This document shows positions 1-7,558 of a stretch of 64,000 bases of DNA, in pieces. Under the pieces are notes generated by a model. That model made no database searches and had not been told where the DNA came from. It saw only the letters and a program-made list of their open reading frames with translations. The DNA lies in contig JAPDNP010000008.1 of the NCBI GenBank assembly GCA_025989215.1, forward strand, positions 1 to 64,000. The letters run 5' to 3'. Within the stretch, counting starts at the first letter, position 1, and the number at the start of each line of letters is the position of its first letter. The DNA comes from Neisseriaceae bacterium JH1-16 (GTDB lineage: Bacteria > Pseudomonadota > Gammaproteobacteria > Burkholderiales > Chromobacteriaceae). The translations under genes and the position numbers were made by a program.

Positions 1-181
1 CGCCGGTGCGCTCGACCGCGGCCTGCAGCGCCGCCGGGTCGATGTCGCAGACGTCGACGATCTCGGCACGGTCGGCGTGCGCTTCCAGCGCGCCGAAGTG
101 GTTGTTGGCGATGCGGCCGCAGCCGACTACCGCGAAGCGGATCTTGCGGTCGGTGATCGGGGGATGTTGGGGGACGAGCAT
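1..181 (-). CDS. wbpB: Gfo/Idh/MocA-type oxidoreductase, N-terminal part (WbpB-like), cut by window edge
   Basis: The first 60 residues of a protein whose ATG is the complement of 179-181; the rest lies left of the window. The visible part has a Rossmann dinucleotide-binding start (RFAVVGCGRIANNHF, near residues 15-29) and an acidic strand end (VDVCDIDP), as in NAD-dependent sugar dehydrogenases of the Gfo/Idh/MocA family. It lies 61 bp downstream of wbpA on the same strand. In Pseudomonas, WbpA and WbpB act consecutively: WbpA oxidises UDP-GlcNAc to the uronic acid and WbpB oxidises C3. The symbol rests on that neighbourhood and the family match; another member of the family is possible. Confidence 0.68.
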   Translation of the reverse strand, partial: MLVPQHPPITDRKIRFAVVGCGRIANNHFGALEAHADRAEIVDVCDIDPAALQAAVERTG

Positions 182-242
182 GAGACGAAGATCCTTGTGA
201 GCCACCCCGGCCGAGCCGGGGCGACGAATCAGACGGCGGCGA

Positions 243-1550
243 TCAGGCCTTGACCACGTTAGCGCGCGGCGTCAGGTACTTGCCGCGGCTGTCGACCAGC
301 AGTTGGGCATGTTCAGCCAACAGCGCGTAGTCGAACTTGTCGTGATCGGTGGCGAGCAGCACGCAGTCGTAGCTGGCGATGCTCTCGGCGGTCAGCGCCA
401 CGCTCGCGAGATCGAAGTGGTGCTCGCGCATCTTCGGGAACACCGGCACGTGTGGGTCGCTGTAGGCCACTTCGGCGCCCAGGTCGCGCAGCTTCTCCAT
501 CAGGAACACCGACGGGCTCTCGCGCATGTCGTCGACGTTCTTCTTGTAGGCGATGCCCAGCACCAGCACGCGGCTGCCGTTGATCGCCTTCTTGCGGGTA
601 TTGAGCGCCGAGGCCACCTTGCTGACCACCCAGTCCGGCATATTGCTGTTCACCTCGCCGGCCAGCTCGATGAAGCGGGTGTTCACCCCGTACTCGCGCG
701 CCTTCCAGGTCAGGTAGAACGGGTCGATCGGGATGCAGTGACCGCCCAGGCCCGGGCCCGGGTAGTACGGCACGAAGCCGAACGGCTTGGTGGCCGCGGC
801 GCGGATCACTTCGTGGATGTCGATGCCCATCTTGTCGGCGACGATCTTCATCTCGTTGACCAGACCGATGTTCACCGCGCGGTGGATGTTCTCCAAGAGC
901 TTGGTCATCTCGGCGGCGCGGGTCGACGACACCGGCACCACCTGATCAATCACCGCGCTGTACAGCGCCACGCCGATTTCCTGGCAGGCCTCGGTCACGC
1001 CGCCGCATACCTTCGGGATGGTGCGGGTGGTGAAGTTCGGATTGCCCGGATCTTCGCGTTCCGGCGAGAACACCAGGAAGGCGTTGTCTCCGACCTTGAA
1101 GCCGCGCGACTCGATGCGCGGCAGCAGCTCTTCGTCGGTGGTGCCCGGGTAGGTGGTCGACTCCAGCGACACCAGGTGGCCTTCGCGCAGGTACGGCACC
1201 AGCGAATCCATGGTGTCGAGCACGAACGAAAGGTCAGGCTCGCGGTATTTGTTCAGCGGGGTCGGCACACACAGGATCAGCGTGTCGGCTTCCGGCGCAC
1301 GGCTGAAATCAGTGGTGGCCTCGAAGCCGCGCTCGCGCGCTTCGGCGATGCTGTCGGCGCTGATGTGCTCGATATAGGAGCGGCCTTCGCTCAGCGCATC
1401 GACCTTGCTCTGGTCGATGTCGAAGCCGAGCACTTTGTAGCCCACTTCGGCGAAACGCAGCATCAGCGGCAGGCCGACATAGCCGAGGCCGACGATGCCG
1501 ATGACGGCGGATTTGTCCGCCACTTTCTGGAGCAGTTGCTGTTTGATCAC
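243..1550 (-). CDS. wbpA: UDP-N-acetylglucosamine 6-dehydrogenase (WbpA/TviB family)
   Basis: A 435-residue nucleotide-sugar dehydrogenase, normal length for the family. The N-terminal Rossmann motif is [11 protein letters not shown] (about residues 18-28). The catalytic-cysteine segment [14 protein letters not shown] lies near 268-281, followed by the central helix domain and a C-terminal UDP-binding domain ([20 protein letters not shown]). It should oxidise the C6 hydroxyl of UDP-GlcNAc to the carboxylate with two NAD+, in the cytoplasm, feeding O-antigen or capsule precursors. The start is GTG (complement of 1548-1550) with only a weak ribosome binding site. It is probably co-transcribed with the wbpB-like gene downstream. 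Confidence 0.9.
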   Translation of the reverse strand: MIKQQLLQKVADKSAVIGIVGLGYVGLPLMLRFAEVGYKVLGFDIDQSKVDALSEGRSYIEHISADSIAEARERGFEATTDFSRAPEADTLILCVPTPLNKYREPDLSFVLDTMDSLVPYLREGHLVSLESTTYPGTTDEELLPRIESRGFKVGDNAFLVFSPEREDPGNPNFTTRTIPKVCGGVTEACQEIGVALYSAVIDQVVPVSSTRAAEMTKLLENIHRAVNIGLVNEMKIVADKMGIDIHEVIRAAATKPFGFVPYYPGPGLGGHCIPIDPFYLTWKAREYGVNTRFIELAGEVNSNMPDWVVSKVASALNTRKKAINGSRVLVLGIAYKKNVDDMRESPSVFLMEKLRDLGAEVAYSDPHVPVFPKMREHHFDLASVALTAESIASYDCVLLATDHDKFDYALLAEHAQLLVDSRGKYLTPRANVVKA

Positions 1551-1810
1551 GATGACGATCCAAAGCTTGAGAATGTCGTGGCAGCGCGCGCCGAGCGCCC
1601 GCCGCCGATGTCATTAAGAGCCGACCCTCCCGCCGCGCGCGCCCACTCGGGGCTGATGCGCGGCCCGGGAAGCAAACCGGCCCTGCTGGCAGCAAGTGTG
1701 GTGGTTTCGGCCAACGTTGACGCTGATCTGCCGCAAACCGCCCCACTGCCGCGCGGTTGCCGGCGATTATACGCCGCAGGCCGCCCGCCGCGAGGCCCGT
1801 TTACGAAACG
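1551..1810. other. Intergenic region with a possible wbpA promoter
   Basis: 260 bp without a gene. On the minus strand a TATAAT hexamer (complement of 1766-1771) could be the -10 element for wbpA; no convincing -35 sits 17 bp upstream, so this is weak. One TTGGCCGAA word lies at 1706-1714 (minus). Confidence 0.4.
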
Positions 1811-2626
1811 TTACACCGCCAGCCGGTTGGCCGAATGCAGGTTGTTCGACTTGAGCTTACCGACGAAGTCGCCGAACTCCAGACCGAAGCGCGCCTCCAG
1901 TTGTTCCGCGCGCTTGGCGAGCGCATCGAGCCGCGCCGGGGTCGGCGAGTTCTTGAACGCCATCACCGCCACATTGCCGTGGCTGGCCGCCGGCAACTCC
2001 AGCACCCGCCCCTCGAACACCGACAGCAACCGCTCCAGGAAACTCACATAGCGGATGTCGCCGCTCCACCAGTTGGTGACGAACACGCCGTTCGGCGTCA
2101 GCGCGCGCTTGCAGTCCTCGAAGAACTCCTCGGTGGTCAGCGCATCGACGATCTGGAAGCCGTCGAAGCCGTCGACCAGGATCGCATCGGTCGACTCGCG
2201 CAGCACCTTCACATAGTCGGCACCGTCGCCCTCGACGATCTCGAAGCGGTCGCCCTCTTCCGGCAGTTCGAAGAACGCCCGCGCCACCGCGATCACCTGC
2301 GGATTGATGTCCACCGCCACGCTCTTGGCGTCGCGCAGGTAGAAGTCGATCCAGCGCGCGAACGAACCGCCGCCCAGGCCGATCTGCAGGATGTGCTTGG
2401 GCGCGTCGTTGAACAGCAGCCAGCCCATCATCGAGCGGCTGTACGACAGCACCAGCCGCTCCGGGTCGTCGATGTCCATCGAGCTTTGCACCGTCTCGCT
2501 ACCCAGGTGCAGCGAGCGGACATTGTCGACCTCGGAAATCTCCACCTCGGGCAGCGCGTCCTGCGCCTGGCGCACCCGGCGCCGGAACGGATGTCGTGCC
2601 TTACCCGCCACAGGAAGTCTCCCCAA
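1811..2626 (-). CDS. Spermidine-synthase-fold methyltransferase-like protein
   Basis: A 271-residue protein with the class I Rossmann fold of polyamine aminopropyltransferases. Visible motifs are [14 protein letters not shown] (nucleoside binding, about 99-112), [10 protein letters not shown] (about 122-131), [10 protein letters not shown] and the [10 protein letters not shown] strand containing the catalytic-type acidic residues. The usual N-terminal beta-hairpin domain of SpeE is only partly recognisable. Many such proteins are not true spermidine synthases, so I give no symbol. The start overlaps the 3' end of ttcA by 26 bp, suggesting co-transcription; a GTG at 2611 is an alternative. Confidence 0.75.
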   Translation of the reverse strand: MGRLPVAGKARHPFRRRVRQAQDALPEVEISEVDNVRSLHLGSETVQSSMDIDDPERLVLSYSRSMMGWLLFNDAPKHILQIGLGGGSFARWIDFYLRDAKSVAVDINPQVIAVARAFFELPEEGDRFEIVEGDGADYVKVLRESTDAILVDGFDGFQIVDALTTEEFFEDCKRALTPNGVFVTNWWSGDIRYVSFLERLLSVFEGRVLELPAASHGNVAVMAFKNSPTPARLDALAKRAEQLEARFGLEFGDFVGKLKSNNLHSANRLAV

Positions 2627-3566
2627 CGGTCGTCGAAGGCTTACGGGAGTCGAGGATGCTGATGCCGCGCAGGCCGGTCGCCTCTTCCGGCTGCGGATCG
2701 CGGAACTCTTCCTTATCGAAGGCGGTATCGCCGCCGGCTGCCGGCACCGCGCCGGTTTTCAACCCGGCGAAATCGAACAGCTCGGTATCGGCCAGGTGCG
2801 ACGGCACCACATTGCGCATCGCGCGGAACATGGTCTCGACCCGCCCCGGGAAACGCTTGTCCCAGTCGTTGATCATTTCCTTGATCACCTGACGCTGCAG
2901 GTTCGGCTGCGAACCGCACAGATTGCACGGGATGATCGGGAAAGCTTTGATCGCGGCGTAGCGTTCAATGTCCTTCTCGCGGCAGTAGGCCAGCGGACGG
3001 ATCACCATATGGCGGCCGTCGTCCGACACCAGCTTCGGTGGCATGCCCTTGAGCTTGCCGCCGTAGAACATGTTGAGGAACAGCGTCTGCAGGATGTCGT
3101 CACGGTGGTGACCCAGCGCGATCTTGGTCGCGCCCAGTTCGTCGGCGACGCGGTACAGAATGCCGCGGCGCAGTCGCGAACACAGCGCACAGGTGGTCTT
3201 GCCCTCTTCCACCACGCGCTTGACGATGCTGTAGGTGTCTTCCTCGACGATGCGGTACTCGACGCCCAGCTCGGTCAGATAGGTCGGCAGCACATGCTCG
3301 GGGAAGCCCGGCTGCTTCTGGTCCAGGTTCACCGCCACGATGGTGAAATCGATCGGCGCCGACTTCTGCAGGCCGAGCAGGATGTCCAACAGGGCGTAGC
3401 TGTCCTTGCCGCCGGACAGGCAGACCATGATGCGATCGCCCTGCTCGATCATGTTGAAATCGTTGATGGCGTCGCCCACATGGTGGCGCAGCCGCTTGGC
3501 GAGCTTGTTCGCCTCGAAGAGTTCCTTTTTGGCCTTGGGATCAAGACCTTGTTCGGTGTCGTGCAT
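2601..3566 (-). CDS. ttcA: tRNA 2-thiocytidine(32) synthetase TtcA
   Basis: A 321-residue ATP-dependent enzyme that thiolates cytidine 32 of some tRNAs using an iron-sulfur cluster. The PP-loop [12 protein letters not shown] lies near residues 49-60. Two cysteine pairs typical of TtcA are visible, [10 protein letters not shown] and [13 protein letters not shown]. The length and the N-terminal [14 protein letters not shown] region match the family. The C-terminal tail (about 285-321) is less conserved, and its coding region overlaps the start of the spermidine-synthase-like gene. ATG start, only weakly preceded by a ribosome binding site. Confidence 0.95.
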   Translation of the reverse strand: MHDTEQGLDPKAKKELFEANKLAKRLRHHVGDAINDFNMIEQGDRIMVCLSGGKDSYALLDILLGLQKSAPIDFTIVAVNLDQKQPGFPEHVLPTYLTELGVEYRIVEEDTYSIVKRVVEEGKTTCALCSRLRRGILYRVADELGATKIALGHHRDDILQTLFLNMFYGGKLKGMPPKLVSDDGRHMVIRPLAYCREKDIERYAAIKAFPIIPCNLCGSQPNLQRQVIKEMINDWDKRFPGRVETMFRAMRNVVPSHLADTELFDFAGLKTGAVPAAGGDTAFDKEEFRDPQPEEATGLRGISILDSRKPSTTVGETSCGG

Positions 3567-3636
3567 GGGGTGAGGCTAAGAATTTGAAAAACAGGCGATT
3601 TTAGCGCAAAGCGACGCCGATTTCAGCGCCGCGCGC

Positions 3637-3670
3637 AAAAACGCCGCCCGGCGGCAAGGCGCGGGCGGCG
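3637..3670 (-). terminator. Rho-independent terminator after the SDR gene
   Basis: Read on the minus strand, CGCCGCCCG pairs with CGGGCGGCG (3662-3670 with 3642-3650) and is followed by five T (3637-3641). It lies downstream of the 3724-4464 gene and about 70 bp upstream of ttcA, so it should separate the two transcripts. Confidence 0.7.
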
Positions 3671-3723
3671 CGTGGGGGCAAGGTTGGCCGAAAGACGGAA
3701 GCTCGGGATGGCTGAGCGATGCG

Positions 3724-4464
3724 CTACAGCACCACGCTGCGCCCGCCGTCCACCGCGATGATCTGGCCGGTGATATAGGGCGCGTCGTCGAGCAGGAAGC
3801 GCACGGTGCGCGCCAGATCGTCCGGCGTACCGGTGCGCTGCAGCGGAATGCTCGCCTCGATCTGCGCCTTCAGGCCGGCATCGAAGAAGGAATCGCCCTC
3901 CGGCCAGATATTGCTGCCCGGCGCCACGCCGTTGACGCGCACCTGGGGCGCCAGCTCGATCGCCAGCGCGCGGATCAGCTGGGCATGGCCGGCCTTGGCC
4001 AGGTTGTAGACCAGATGCGACTTCATCGGCCGCTCGGCATGGATGTCGACAATGCCGACGATCGCGCCGCCGCTCGCCGCCAGGTGCGGCGCGGCCGCCT
4101 GGGCGAGAAACAGCGGCGCCTTCAGGTTCGAGCCCATCAGATCGTGCCAGGCCGCCTCGTCGATCGCCCCGACCTCGGTAGGGAAGAAGCTCGACGCATT
4201 ATTGACCAGCGCATCGAGTCGGCCGAACGCCGCTACCGTGGCGTCGACCAGCGCCGGCAGGCGCGCGGTGTCGTGCAGATCGGCCTGCAGCACCAGCGCC
4301 GAGTCGGTGCGCACCTCATTGAACTGTTCGGCCAAGCTATCGGCCTCGGCGCGCGCGCCGCGGCAGTGCAGCGCCACGCGCCAGCCGTGCTCGTGCAGAT
4401 GCCGGGCAATGCCGGCGCCGACGCGGCGTGCCGCGCCGGTAATCAGAACCACCTTGTCGTGCAT
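3724..4464 (-). CDS. Short-chain dehydrogenase, pteridine reductase/FolM-like
   Basis: About 246 residues of a classical SDR. The N-terminal motif TGAARRVGAGIARHL has the arginine-rich cofactor loop (TGxxxRxG) typical of NADPH-dependent pteridine reductases and FolM rather than the usual TGxxxGxG. Further motifs are NNASSFFP, the catalytic YNLAKAG and NGVAPGSNIWP. A role in reducing dihydrobiopterin or dihydromonapterin in the cytoplasm is likely but not proven. I start at MHDKVV (ATG complement of 4462-4464) because GAGGAT lies about 8 nt upstream; a longer reading would overlap the preceding gene. It follows the secreted-protein gene by 19 bp. Confidence 0.8.
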   Translation of the reverse strand: MHDKVVLITGAARRVGAGIARHLHEHGWRVALHCRGARAEADSLAEQFNEVRTDSALVLQADLHDTARLPALVDATVAAFGRLDALVNNASSFFPTEVGAIDEAAWHDLMGSNLKAPLFLAQAAAPHLAASGGAIVGIVDIHAERPMKSHLVYNLAKAGHAQLIRALAIELAPQVRVNGVAPGSNIWPEGDSFFDAGLKAQIEASIPLQRTGTPDDLARTVRFLLDDAPYITGQIIAVDGGRSVVL

Positions 4465-4483
4465 GGGCGATCCTCGTCGTGGG

Positions 4484-4996
4484 TTAGTTGTTCGCGTCAA
4501 GGCAAGGCTGCAACACCTCGCGCAGCGTGGCGTTGTTGGCCGGCAGATCGAGCCACAGCCGGTAGCGGTTGCCGCTGCCCTTGGCCGGACGCACCGAGAA
4601 GCCCAGCGCGCGCGTCTTGATCGCCGCGTCCAACAGCTCCTGCGGCAGCGTCAGCGACCAGTGGAAGCGATCCTTGTCGATATGCCAGCCGCTGACGTTC
4701 AACGCGGTGAACTTGCCGTCGAGGCCGATCGCCGCGAGCTTGACCTTTTCGCCCGCCGCGCCCGGCCCTTCGAACGGCCCAAAATCGAAACTGCCGCCGG
4801 CCGGCACTTCCAGCGACAACACCGGCTGGCCGGCATCGGCGCGGCACGACCACAGCACGTCGGTGCTGCCCGACTTGACCCAGGCGGTCTTCAAAGGGTT
4901 GTCGGCATAGGGGCTGCTCACCTGCCAATCGCCAGCCTGGGCGGCACCGGCCAACAGCGCGGCCAGCGCCCAGGCGGCGCGATGCATTTTCTTCAT
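4484..4996 (-). CDS. Secreted protein of unknown function
   Basis: About 170 residues starting MKKMHRAAWALAALLAGAAQA, a signal peptide with a plausible cleavage after AQA near residue 21. The mature part is beta-rich, with only two cysteines (in LWSCRAD and near the C-terminal QPCLDANN) that could pair in the periplasm. I do not recognise the family. The start was chosen because AAGGATGAG precedes it at a suitable distance; ATGs further upstream are less well placed. It is divergent from the MidA-like gene (57 bp apart) and probably co-transcribed with the SDR gene downstream. Confidence 0.7.
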   Translation of the reverse strand: MKKMHRAAWALAALLAGAAQAGDWQVSSPYADNPLKTAWVKSGSTDVLWSCRADAGQPVLSLEVPAGGSFDFGPFEGPGAAGEKVKLAAIGLDGKFTALNVSGWHIDKDRFHWSLTLPQELLDAAIKTRALGFSVRPAKGSGNRYRLWLDLPANNATLREVLQPCLDANN

Positions 4997-5052
4997 TCTT
5001 CTCATCCTTGACGAATTCACCGACAATCGCGGCAGAGTATAACGGTTTACCC

Positions 5053-6207
5053 ATGATGAGCACCCTCCCTACCCCATCCGCCGATGCGCTGGCCGCCAGC
5101 CGCACCCTGTCCGAACTGATCGCCGCCGAGATCGCCGCCGCCGATGGCTGGCTGCCGTTCTCGCGCTATATGGAACTGGCGCTGTATGCGCCGGGCCTCG
5201 GTTACTACGCCGGCGGCAGCCGCAAGTTCGGCGGCGCCGGCGACTTCATCACCGCGCCGGAAATGACCCCGCTGTTCGCGCGCACCGTCGCCCGCCAGTT
5301 GGCCGAACTGCTGCCGCACACCGCCGGCACCGTCTATGAATTCGGCGCTGGCACCGGCGTGCTGGCCGCCGACCTGTTGACCGCGCTCGACGCGCTCGGC
5401 GTGCCGCCGGCCCGCTACTGCATCGTCGACCTGTCGGCCGAGCTGATCGAGCGCCAGCGCCAGACCTTGGCCGAACGGGTGCCGCACTGGCTCGACCGGG
5501 TCGAGTGGCTGACCGAGCTGCCGGCCGAACTGGACGGCGTGGTGATTGGCAACGAGGTGCTCGACGCGATGCCGTGCGAGCTCTTGCACTGGAACGACAG
5601 CCCGCTGCAGCGCGGCGTCACCGTGCGCGACGGCGCCTTCGCCTGGGAGGACCGGCCGATTAGCGATGCCCCGCTCGCCGAGCTGGCCGACACGCTGCTG
5701 CCACCGCTGCCCGGCTATACCACCGAAATCAGCCTGGCCAACCGCGGCTTCATCGCGCTGTTGGCCGAACGCCTCACTCGCGGCGCCATCCTGCTGTTCG
5801 ACTACGGCTTCCCGCGCGCCGAGTACTATCACCCGCAGCGCCACATGGGCACGCTGATCGGCCACTACCGCCATCACACCGTCGACGACCCGTTCTACCT
5901 GCCCGGCCTGATGGATCTGACCTGCCACGTCGACTTCACCCTGGTCGCCGAAGCCGGCATCGACGCCGGCCTCGACCTGATCGGCTACACCACCCAGGCG
6001 CAGTTCCTGATCAACGCCGGTCTTACCGACGAACTGGCCACGCTCGACATCAACGACCACGCCAGCTACCTGCCCACCGCCAGCGCGGTACAGAAGCTGA
6101 CCAACCCGGCCGAGATGGGCGAACTATTCAAGGCCATCGGCTTCGGGCGCAATGTGCCGATCGACTGGATCGGCTTTACCCACGGCGACCGCTGGCACAC
6201 CCTGTAG
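5053..6207 (+). CDS. MidA/NDUFAF7-type SAM-dependent methyltransferase (COG1565)
   Basis: A 384-residue protein of the DUF185/MidA family. The start region (ISFSRYMELALYAPGLGYYAGG-like, about residues 36-57) and SRKFGGAGDFITAPEM are the family signature. The SAM-binding glycine motif is VYEFGAGTGVLAADLL, and IVDLSAEL and VIGNEVLDAMPCELL follow. The mitochondrial homologue methylates an arginine of complex I subunit NDUFS2; the bacterial substrate is not settled. Two adjacent ATGs (5053, 5056) are possible starts. Three TTGGCCGAA words lie inside the gene (5299, 5467, 5761). Confidence 0.88.
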   Translation: MMSTLPTPSADALAASRTLSELIAAEIAAADGWLPFSRYMELALYAPGLGYYAGGSRKFGGAGDFITAPEMTPLFARTVARQLAELLPHTAGTVYEFGAGTGVLAADLLTALDALGVPPARYCIVDLSAELIERQRQTLAERVPHWLDRVEWLTELPAELDGVVIGNEVLDAMPCELLHWNDSPLQRGVTVRDGAFAWEDRPISDAPLAELADTLLPPLPGYTTEISLANRGFIALLAERLTRGAILLFDYGFPRAEYYHPQRHMGTLIGHYRHHTVDDPFYLPGLMDLTCHVDFTLVAEAGIDAGLDLIGYTTQAQFLINAGLTDELATLDINDHASYLPTASAVQKLTNPAEMGELFKAIGFGRNVPIDWIGFTHGDRWHTL

Positions 6208-6315
6208 CGCCATGACATTTAGCTGAAATGAAATATTTTCGGCACAGGGTGTTGACAGTAAAAAACCCACCACGTATAGTTCGCTCCACTTCGCGGCGCC
6301 AAGCGCAGCAAGTTC

Positions 6316-6393
<78 letters not shown>

Positions 6394-6408
6394 TACATTC
6401 AAGCACTT

Positions 6409-6440
6409 AGGCCAACTCTTATGGGTTGGCCTTTTGCTTT
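6409..6440 (+). terminator. Terminator downstream of the tRNA, supplied by the island
   Basis: AGGCCAAC (6409-6416) pairs with GTTGGCCT (6425-6432) around an 8-nt loop, followed by a T-rich tract. Since the crossover is in the tRNA, this hairpin belongs to the island and replaces the original terminator, which is now at 35997. Confidence 0.75.
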
Positions 6441-6450
6441 TTCGGTTTCG

Positions 6451-6594
6451 TGTAGGCACTGTGTAGGCATTTGAGATCAGCATTAACCCATGTCGATCCA
6501 CATCACCCTGCTCTAGACTACGACGTGACGACGAAAAGGCCTGCACACTCCAGGCAGCGCTTCCACACCCTTCTATTGCCTACATGTGCCTACA
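6451..6594. repeat. Paired TGTAGGCA(C) motifs, candidate integrase arm sites (left end)
   Basis: TGTAGGCAC-TG-TGTAGGCA lies at 6451-6469. An inverted copy, TGTAGGCAC-A-TGTAGGCA read on the minus strand, lies at 6577-6594. A third pair lies just upstream of the integrase start at 35794-35812. Paired 8-9-bp direct repeats near both ends of a tyrosine-integrase element are what arm-type binding sites look like. Confidence 0.6.
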
Positions 6595-7369
6595 CAGCAT
6601 CAACGACCACTCCCACGTGTTCGCGCAAATCTCGATGTTGCTGTACCCACTCAATTACACCTCGACGGGCCATACCCAACCGGCCACCTCCACTGAGCTG
6701 TGCTTCAACTCCAACACCATCAGGCAATACCGTTGACTCATGATATCCGAACACCACTCATGCCCCCTGAGGACGGCATAAAGCACTAAACGGGGATGCG
6801 TAGTATGTGCTGCACACGATGGGGGACCGAAATCTGGACCGATTCTGGCTGAACTCCAGGTTTCCCGGGGTTATGGACGTCTCCCGTACTCTATTATGAC
6901 AGCGTGCCCCGCGCCTTTCCCTACGCGCTTCGCCTTTCACTCAACGCTCGGGGCACTGGGACGTTGTTTCCCACGGCGGGACCGCTTGGCGTAGGTCAAG
7001 CCAACCCTTAGTGACAACTGGGCCTGTTGGGGTTTCCTCACAGCGCCCTCTTGTTCGCGTACTGCCTGGCTGGCTGGTGCATACTCGAAGGCATCGGCTG
7101 AACCCTCCCCCCGCACTGCGAGGCTGGTGTGTCTTGCGGCATCCGCCAGTACCTACTCATCCCATGAGCGGTAATAACGATAGTTATTGCTGCGCATCGT
7201 GGCGCCTTGCCCAACCAGGCCATGTCCTTGTTCAGCCAGATCACCAGCGAGCCCCGCCTTTTGACCTTGGCGTTGTAGCTCTTCCAGAGCTTCATGATTT
7301 CAGCAAGAGAGTCCATCGGACTAGCCAGATGATGTAACATGATGAAAAGTGATGCACAAGGAAGAGAGC
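6595..7369. other. Decayed left end of the island
   Basis: No complete gene. An open stretch on the minus strand (about 6592-6766, from GTG) encodes a 50-residue peptide ending EHVGVVVDAV whose stop falls in the TGTAGGCA repeats; it may be the tail of a lost gene. The stretch around 6780-7030 has no open frame I can interpret. A transposase remnant lies near 7210-7310. Confidence 0.5.
7205..7312 (-). pseudogene. Remnant of an IS5-family transposase N-terminus
   Basis: On the minus strand about 35 residues read LWKSYNAKVKRRGSLVIWL and NKDMAWLG, which matches the N-terminus of IS5-type transposases (a Y-N-x(3-5)-RGSL-x-x-W pattern). After that the frame loses all similarity, so only a short fossil remains. 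Assignment is from memory of the motif. Confidence 0.5.
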
Positions 7370-7558
7370 ATGAAATCAGTCCGAACAACCGTTTCCCTCT
7401 CGCCAGAGCAACTCAAACAGCTTCAAGCGTTAGCCGATGAACATGGCTTGTCCCTAGCCTGGGTTATCCGCCAGGCTGTCAGTGAGTTTCTTGAGCGGGT
7501 GGATAAGCTTGCTGCTTTCGATCCACTCCAAAGTTCCTCCGCGAGGAGAGAAAGTTGA
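7370..7558 (+). CDS. Ribbon-helix-helix DNA-binding protein, likely cassette regulator
   Basis: A 62-residue protein, MKSVRTTVSLSPEQLKQLQA onward, with the pattern of CopG/Arc repressors: a short beta strand (RTTVSLS) followed by two helices (QLKQLQALADEHGLS and AWVIRQAVSEFLERV). It begins after AAGGAAGAGAG and its stop overlaps the start of the SNF2 gene by one base (TGATG). That places it as first gene of the defence-like operon, where it may repress its own promoter. No toxin partner is visible, so an antitoxin role is less likely. Confidence 0.75.
   Translation: MKSVRTTVSLSPEQLKQLQALADEHGLSLAWVIRQAVSEFLERVDKLAAFDPLQSSSARRES

Noticed and set aside
303-2051. Long plus-strand open frame opposite wbpA and the spermidine-synthase-like gene
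   Set aside because: It is the reverse-strand shadow of GC-rich genes, with arginine/histidine-rich composition and no motif. The same holds for similar frames at 46559-48331, 49130-51406, 36574-37851 and 56628-58217.
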